From Cristatella mucedo (Eukaryota; Bryozoa; Phylactolaemata; Cristatellidae), in assembly GCA_009760855.2 (NCBI GenBank), contig WPIO01000039.1:907001-971000 (forward strand): DNA of 64,000 nucleotides, written 5' to 3'. The notes under the pieces were generated by a model that saw only the letters and a list, made by a program, of their open reading frames with translations, did no database searches and was not told the origin of the DNA. A program made the position numbers and the translations under genes. Shown piece by piece: positions 57,116 through 64,000 of the stretch (position 1 is the first letter of the stretch; each line of letters starts with the position of its first letter).

Positions 57116-59579
57116 TGGTTTCCTCTTCTAAGCTAGCCAGAAATTTCTAGTTTCTCAATTTTATTTTTAAGTAGGTGCAATTTTAGAGATTTGAGTAGTA
57201 ATCTGGCTTGGTAATCAAATGACAGATCATTGTGGACAGGATACTCAGACTTCGTGCATAGGTCATTGTATACATGCTAGGCGAGAACATATTGAGGGTT
57301 AGAATCATTTGTATCTGAGTAGCATTTGGTTTTAAATTAACTAGAATGTCGTAGTTAGGTCATTTTTTTAATATCTTGCAGCTATCCCAAGGAAATTATC
57401 TGGTTTGCATTCACGAATAAAGTTGAGATAAAATGTAGCATTGGAAACCAGGAAATGGTCAAGGTACAAGTAAAGCCATGACCTGAGCGAAAGCGATTTA
57501 TTTTCTTGCAGCCCAATTTAAAAATTCGGTCCTATTTTAGTAATTTTATTGTTTTACTCACTAGTAAAATCGTTCCCGTGACTTAGAGCCAGTTAATTCT
57601 CTTTAGCTCACTTAACTTAGGTTTCATGACAGCGATCGGTAACGGAAATGATCTAATTAATTCGTTTCCTACTGCCACTCTTGTCAGCTCTCAGTTCTAC
57701 AAAGAGATCCGCTATATTACCAAATTTTTGCACTCGCAAATAGAAAAGTCAGTGCACTCTCAGTGACATAATTTTGTTGAGAGCAGTGTATTTTGCCCAG
57801 CAATTTTTACTTTCAGCAATTACTGCTATCGTTGAGAGGAGAATATGAAGTGATCCAGTTTTTTTCGATGGAGGCAACGTAACTTCTGCAGACAGTGCTA
57901 GGTCGAAACTATTTCTCGACATCATTGCCATACACATTCGGAGGGTGAGCGAAGGTGAGTTAAGGCTGACTGCCCTGTGGCCCTTAGCGACAGTGATGTG
58001 CATTCGGGCATGTGCTCATTCGCTCTGGGCATCTCAGACCCTGTGACTTCATTACTATTCCAGAGTGAGCAGAGCTCGGTTCGCTCCGGGACCGTTGCTT
58101 ATTGCTTAACCTAATGCTTTACAATAGCTGCTTGCTGATGCGTTTAATACAGATCTATATTCAATGAACGCCCCTTGTTCCCAGGCATTGTTGGTCTCCC
58201 TATTTAGTTGGTCATGTAATTACGTGTGGAGTTCCGGAGAAGCACGCAAATGGTCACACTGTAACAGCTTCGCGAGTAAACCTAATTGAAGATTGGCTTA
58301 TAAATTGCGTTTGTGAAGCCACCTTGACACCCACCCTGCTCCGACTCTCAGTGTACAAGCGTACGTGGACCCATCGGGCCAGAGTGCCTGCCTTTATCAG
58401 TTATGAATACCTCCACGTTTTGCTCAAGTCGGAGCAAAAGCGATCTGCAGACTTACCATTGTATACCTATGAGTTAAAGTACCTGTACGAGCCACACTCT
58501 TTGCTTGAGCCATAGTCTGGGATAGCATTTAGTCCTTTACAATTCGGAAATTGAAATAGCAAAAGGATGTTCGATTGCCTAGTTACATACAGAGTTAATA
58601 CTCAGGTCAATCTGTTGATTCAAACGCAGGTGGCGGGCCAAAGTTTATACGTCTAGTAGCTAGCTATGCTGTGCGTGTAACATATGGATATCTAAAGCAC
58701 CTGTACGGGCAGCAACCTAATGCCTAACTAACAAAGAGTCAGTCAGACTTTATTAGCTCCTGAGATAAACATACTAGCCCATCCTTCCTAGCTCTATTAG
58801 TTAAAATGATACTTATATGTAGCACAAATTTTGTTCGACAGCAGTGAGTGCAGCATTAAAATTCCGTCTTTGAAATAAATATAAAAAACTGCTGTCATTT
58901 ACCCAAACTTTATTTGAGGCCACAACATTATAAAATTAAAATTTAACTAATTCTAATCAGAATATTTAGTTTCATATGGTATGATACTCATCTAGATAGA
59001 AAAACGGGTGAATCTAGATTATCCTTTACTTAAATTGAACTTACAAACAACTATCAAATATTTATACGCGGTTTTTGTTATTTGGTAATATAATGTAATT
59101 CACTTTCATTCTATATATTTAAATGTAGTATCAAACCAAGTTCTCATTCCTACTTTTCTCGTACATTTCGTGCCTACTATTCTAGATTTCAATTGTATAC
59201 GTATCTTAGTAAGAGCCCCGGCCTTGCTTTCGAGTAAGCTTCGTAGTCTCATTGAATGTAGCTAGATGAACTTCAAGGTTGTGTACGTTGAAAGTCATTA
59301 GGCAGCTTATTACCCCATAGCTCTTATATTATATCAGCATATTTTATCACCGTATTCTCAACCGGATTTACTTAGGTTTCCGCATTGCATTAAATCAGGA
59401 AGACCGAAAGCACTGAGGCGATGCTATTTCAGTTCTTTTTCTTATTACCAATCACCCTTTTTTGGAATTCATTTCACTAATAGATCTTTTATATATGTAG
59501 GTGCATAAAAAACTTACACTGTACTTAGGAATTTGCTTGTTAAAGCTCGGGAAAAAAGTCTGTTAGGTAATAATAACTA
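57116..59579. other. Intergenic, nothing recognised
   Basis: AT-rich DNA without family repeats. The frame at 57749-58003 (-) has no known motif. A 'gtgagcgaaggtgag' / 'gtgagcagagctcgg' patch near 57950-58080 is slightly repetitive. Confidence 0.35.
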
Positions 59580-59755
59580 GTGAGCCCACATGGAACATTA
59601 GGTAAGGTGGCTTCTTTTAACGATTTCAGTCCTAAGGTCGTGGGTTCTAATCTTGTGGTGGTCGATCCTTCATGGCCGCTGCAAGCAGTGGTGATAGCCG
59701 TAATGGCTCTTTTGTTGATATAGAAAAGAGGCTGTTAAATAAGCTAGCATTTATT
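59580..59755 (+). mobile_element. SINE-1 copy
   Basis: 'gtgagcccacatggaacatt', 'aggtaaggtggcttctttt', B-box-like 'cgtgggttctaatcttgtgg', 'ccgctgcaagcagtggtgat' and the end 'gaggctgttaaataagctag'. It directly abuts a LINE-A tail. Confidence 0.87.
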
Positions 59756-59759
59756 TATT

Positions 59760-60020
59760 ATAATACTACATTCGATATAGCGCCGTCAGTGAAACTAATC
59801 TTTTTCTAGGCAATTTACATTTGCTGCAAAGGAAGCACAATCGCGTGGTTAGTTGTAGGATGCTCATAAACAACAAGAATAAAATGGTTAGGGGTGATAT
59901 GCACAGGGTCAGCATGCTCGTGTGGTTATTGGCAGCATGTACAGTGTCAGTACACATAAGCACATCAAGTACAAATCACAGGGACCCACGATCACATGGA
60001 CCCACGAAATGCTGTAGGTA
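59760..60020 (-). mobile_element. LINE-A 5'-truncated copy
   Basis: Short tail, terminal stem-loop variant ('atagcgccgtcagtgaaact'), and 3' UTR of the 'aggaagcacaatcgcgtggt' subfamily. It ends at 'acgaaatgctgtaggt'. A 16-bp tandem duplication (atcacagggacccacg / atcacatggacccacg) lies near 59975-60007. Confidence 0.88.
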
Positions 60021-61226
60021 AACCAAGGCTGCTTGCATACATTGTGTGTGTGACTACTTACATACTGCTCTCACAGGCTGTCGTTTAGTATCCAATTTAA
60101 CGGACAGTGTTATCAAGACCATCATATAGGATTCTCAAATAGCTCCCGCTGGATGTAATTGCTCCTACAAAGAACTCGGTCCCATTAGGCGATTAATTCT
60201 GTAGTAAGCTTGATTACAGTAGCCTTAGTTAAAGGTGAAGATAGCAGAGGAAAATTGGTTTAACTGCTTCAACGAACAATCAAGAAACCCACTATTTTGG
60301 AGTGTCAATTAACATCACCATCAAACTTATCGCACTCTAGGGCGTCCAGCAAGATTGCTACTCTGCTGTGTTCCTATTTAAGGTACCCACAATAAGCCAG
60401 TTATAGTGACTCATAATTCCCTTTTCACATTACGGAGAAGCACCCTCATGAAGTGCTTGAATGAGCAACTACTGAAGACGCCCACACATTTATTTGGGAT
60501 GGATTCTCATTATCTCGAACAGACGGTGGTCACATTGTGGCAAATCAGAGTAAGCAATTCGAACTTCGAACTTGATGAGAATCAAATTTCCGATCTCGAA
60601 TCGCTAGAGTCTTTTAGTTGTGATAACTTGGTTTTCTCTCCTCCGCTGCACTTCTGAAGCCATTGCGTAGATCTACAAAGTAACCAATTATCGCACTCCG
60701 GATGCTGCTCTCTTCTGCAAACCGATGGCTTCTCGTCGGAGTAGCGTTGGACAACTAGATGACGGCAGGATTACACCATAAGGATAGTAGAAACAAGGTC
60801 TGTGCATGTGCATGTGGGACGTCAAGTGCATTCTTGCCAGTCTGACACGTTGAGGGGGTTGACCATACGAAGCAAAACTAGCAGTGGCTTGAGAGGTCAC
60901 TAGTATCGAGCCGAATTTTTGAGATAGCAAACTTCGCAGCTCTTTCTCCTCTCCGAACCGTCACCCGAAATAAGAAAGTCAAAGCTTAATAATAATAATT
61001 TATTATTATATCATCTCACCAATAATCATTCGTTTCTCTAATTACTAGCAATTAAAAAGCCAACCATTTTTAGCAAGTTTTTTGGCTTATCTTCCACCGG
61101 TTTCCGCTGCCTTGGCAGTTATAGTGAGTCAAGTATTTTCCATTTAAGGATACAAGTATGGAAATATGCCCTAATTGCCATACTCTTTCACTCCAAACTT
61201 GATAAACCGGCGGCATATATAGTACC
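60021..61226. other. Intergenic with one unassigned open frame
   Basis: The plus frame at 60406-60657 (TLWQIRVSNSNFELDENQIS near its middle, acidic C-terminal half) reads as plausible protein, but I see no start, splice or homology support. Nothing else recognised. Confidence 0.25.
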
Positions 61227-61317
61227 ATGGCGACTGCCATATATTTTCAGCCTCGTGATTTGACATCAGGAAATGCTAATATGAGTCTTCTCAGTCATTT
61301 GGAACCTATTCAAACTG
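61227..61317 (+). CDS. Candidate first coding exon of a host gene
   Basis: The ATG at 61227 sits in TACCATGGCG, a strong start context, about 10 bp after TATATA. Thirty codons follow (MATAIYFQPRDLTSGN, then MSLLSHLEPIQT), up to a strong GTATGT donor at 61318. A candidate downstream exon at 61828-61993 has a good pyrimidine-rich acceptor (tcgtttatcttag) and a GTGAGT donor. It contains an open stretch starting IPKATTPFDYARRANRQNRE and ending at TAA 61945. The phases of the two do not fit directly, so an exon between them would be needed. No function recognised. Confidence 0.3.
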
Positions 61318-63774
61318 GTATGTTCAAGGCTCCAGTTTCGACTGTTATCAGAAAACTTAAAATAATTAGGGCATAGGTATTATCATTTGCGATTAATTAT
61401 TTAGTACGGACATTAATTGTCACAGAGTCCAAAAGCTTTGCTTAGTAATCATTTAGAAATTTAGAACGATCAAGTAATAATCCTTCCGATTTTCTGTGTG
61501 AGAATTTGAATGAGTATCAGTACGATAGTTACTTGCTTGACTAGGTATAGAAGACTTGTGTGACTAGGTATGGAAAACGAATAATGTGCAAATATTTTTA
61601 AGTTTGCATTCATTTCAAGACTCGTGGACATTGCTGCGTCAGCAATTTCTGAGAAATGCGTAATTTCAAAATTGCGTCACTATGTTGCTCATGTAAAAAA
61701 ATTTGTAAAGCCTATTTGTACTTTTAAGTCGTGAAAATTTGTGAACCAAATATAATAATTTTAGTAGAAAACTAAAAAATAAAAGATTTTAACACGTTTT
61801 CTTGGCGTTCTTTCTCGTTTATCTTAGTTCCAGCATTCCAAAAGCTACAACGCCTTTCGACTATGCTAGAAGAGCCAATAGGCAGAACCGAGAGCTGAAG
61901 AGCAACCGCAAAGCAGCTGTAGCCAGGCCTCACCAGAGCAACTAATTGATTACCAACTCAGAGCCGAATGAACTCTACTTGTCTTTTACCTTGGTGAGTA
62001 TTGGAACAGAGAGTAAGATATCGCTGTTCTCTAAATAATTTGAAAAATTGTGATTCAAAAAATAGATGCTGGCATTTTCTGACAGAAAGAAATCAGCGCA
62101 AGTGTAAACGAGACTATCATGAACATGAGTGCATTATAAGGGCTTGCGCCTTCATCTTCTGTTTGAGCCTTGTAGCCTTCTTTTTAAAATAAAAGAACAT
62201 AAATGGTCGCTAGCGCTTTGAGAATGCAAGGTGCCCCTGATCTAACTGACAGGACATGTGTGTGTGGAAATATCAATCTGTTGATTTGCGAAATCAATTT
62301 TGTGGTGGAGACTTAAACATTAGTGCTGAAGTGGAGAGTAAAACAAGTTAAGGTGTCTTGCAAAAACGGCCCATCATTTTCTAATTGCAATCCAACTAGT
62401 GGCAAGCAACAGCACATACTTTTAAATAATATGCACGTTTGTTGGAATCTTATGTTTTTTCTCGAGGTTTGTACGGATTTAATTTCATCTTCATATATTT
62501 AATTAGCTTATTCATTAATTATCCTTGGTTTATTGCTAAATTAATAATAGCTTGCGTTTGAAATTTTGAACGACTAAGTGACTGTCTTCACATGCATTTT
62601 CGGCAAATCAGGAAAATATTTGGCTCCAGAATTCGTAAAAATTATTGACGTTATTATTCCTTCAAATCACTAAACGCTTGGCATCTAGCCTCATTTATTG
62701 CATTTCGGCAAATATATTCGTGATTGCTATCAACTCAGGAAGCCCGGGCTTTGTCATCAATGGTGAGATTTATTCATAATAACCTAAGAATATCGGAACA
62801 GGTGCTAAGACTGCGTCTTATTTACTTTCTCTGCTTCAGCTGGAGCTACAAGACTCAGCTGCCACGTGACAGAAGCTCATACGAACAGACCTTGACTCAG
62901 GGCACGGCTACCTAATTAAAGAAGCAATTTGCATGCTGGCATGTATGCAGACTGTAGAGAAATACACAATTCACTTTTGCGTGAGACACAAGCGGAAACG
63001 CGAATTCGAAGACGTCCAGTTGTTGTTTTACTCTTGAAGTTAACTAACCGGTGTGTTAATCCGTGCACCGGATTAAGACCGATAGCAGTTCTTTCAGTGG
63101 CATGCTCAGATCTGAACAAATAATAAATTTCTATTCACATGCGTAAAGATAAAAAATTTGAAACCTGCAATTAAAAGACCACCAATTACAAGTACGTATG
63201 ATTCGAGAGCAGCTAATAAACTGTGGTAGGAGCATTATGGAAAGATCTGTCAGCGGTTGCCATCTTGTCAGAACAACAGCTTACCGACTCGGAGTTTCCT
63301 GACTCTCCCGAGCCGCTAGCCTAATTGTTATAAAAATTACCTGGTAACATTCTTATGATGAAGTAGCACTAAGTGATACGCTGTAGTGTCGATTGCTTTT
63401 TTTTACTAGGTGGTACTTCAGCTTACGGTAGCAATGACCTTACAGCCTTCTACTGTTTTCTGTATGTCTTGACGAAAGACCAGGAGGGTTTGTAGAGCAA
63501 TATGCATTTGAGATAGTCATTTAATTTGCATTTCCGCAACTTAAATATCTAAGAAACATGTGTCATTTAGAGTCATGCTTAAAATCTGCCCTGTGACTCT
63601 GCTCTCAGGAATGCTGAGCTAAATCCTCGCTATGCAAGTTACGCTTAATCTTACTCCAGCATTTGATAACGATCTGACATCGATCTCCAAATAACTATTG
63701 GGATGGCCATCTATAGTAGGCGTCACATACATTGTAGCAACAGTTGCTGAGGTTACATCTCAATGCAATTACAG
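61318..63774. other. Intergenic/intronic, nothing firm
   Basis: It contains the possible downstream exon described with the candidate first exon. The rest is AT-rich with no recognised repeat or coding signal. Confidence 0.3.
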
Positions 63775-63797
63775 AAAGAGAGAGAGAGAGAGAGAGA
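63775..63797. repeat. Short AG microsatellite
   Basis: About ten AG units within 'aaagagagagagagag' and its extension. Confidence 0.9.
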
Positions 63798-64000
63798 AGG
63801 GAGAACATGTCAACTGCCCTAAATTAATCAGTGAGTCTTTTCAAGAAGGCAAGTCGCAGAGAATCTTCTTAGGGCGACTTTCGAGTACAATCTTAAATCT
63901 CTTCCTCTTGAAAACTGTGTAGCCATGCTTGATTTAATCTTTCAGTACATATGAAGATCAATTGAAGCTGTAATTATTCTTTTATCTTTCCTGCCATGAA
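63798..64000. other. Window end, nothing recognised
   Basis: No supported feature. Confidence 0.4.

Noticed and set aside
57749-58003. Minus-strand frame checked for a hAT or other transposase C-terminus
   Set aside because: None of the expected motifs could be read on either strand.

Overview
This is eukaryotic, almost certainly invertebrate metazoan, DNA. It is AT-rich and gene-poor, and it is packed with decayed non-LTR retrotransposons, tRNA-derived SINEs, two DNA-transposon relics, a solo LTR and long microsatellites. There is no prokaryotic gene organisation: the long open frames are retrotransposon ORF2 pieces or read-through of simple repeats. No family name below comes from a database search; 'LINE-A', 'LINE-B', 'SINE-1' and 'SINE-2' are labels for groups of copies I matched to each other by eye.

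LINE-A (L2/CR1-like reverse transcriptase, copies ending in an AAT/ATT tract) has about 20 copies and fragments. The best is at 8.07-10.53 kb (-). Others lie near 1.4, 5.5, 6.6-7.9, 8.0, 11.3, 12.6-13.9, 15.8, 22.4-22.6, 24.4, 32.8, 38.8-42.1, 42.2, 44.0, 50.2, 52.2, 55.5 and 59.8 kb. LINE-B (same broad clade, pentanucleotide tail) has one nearly full-length but dead copy at 46.0-49.4 kb (-) and truncated copies at 14.8, 27.6, 31.5 and 54.8 kb. SINE-1 (about 11 copies) carries a tRNA-like promoter region and two hairpins. SINE-2 (4 copies) has a tRNA-Glu-like head, and in its best copies a 3' end shared with LINE-A, so LINE-A is its likely mobilising partner.

Two DNA-transposon relics are hidden from simple ORF finding by stops and frameshifts. 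At 16.9-19.24 kb (-) lies a MULE-type element: a FLYWCH zinc finger followed by a recognisable MULE transposase, interrupted by a SINE-1 and flanked by inverted terminal-like motifs. At 36.1-37.15 kb (-) lies a Tigger/pogo-type transposase with a CENPB-like helix-turn-helix and a DDE domain, its first catalytic Asp changed to Asn. A 520-bp solo LTR with a 4-bp target duplication sits inside a LINE-A copy at 38.89-39.41 kb. Nesting gives a relative history: LINE-A into LINE-A (12.8 kb), SINE-1 into LINE-A (44.15 kb), SINE-1 into the MULE (18.2 kb), LTR into LINE-A (38.9 kb).

Host-gene signal is weak. The best candidates are a possible two-exon gene at 35.24-36.05 kb (+), with a strong start context and frame-compatible splice sites, and a possible first exon at 61.23 kb (+). 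Simple repeats include 210 bp of uninterrupted AT at 26.3 kb, CT/TA arrays at 22.6-23.05 kb grown out of a LINE-A end inside a 21-bp minisatellite, an 11-unit 12-bp minisatellite at 25.68 kb, (CA)41 at 37.7 kb and (AG)45 at 44.8 kb. The remaining intervals show nothing I can assign.
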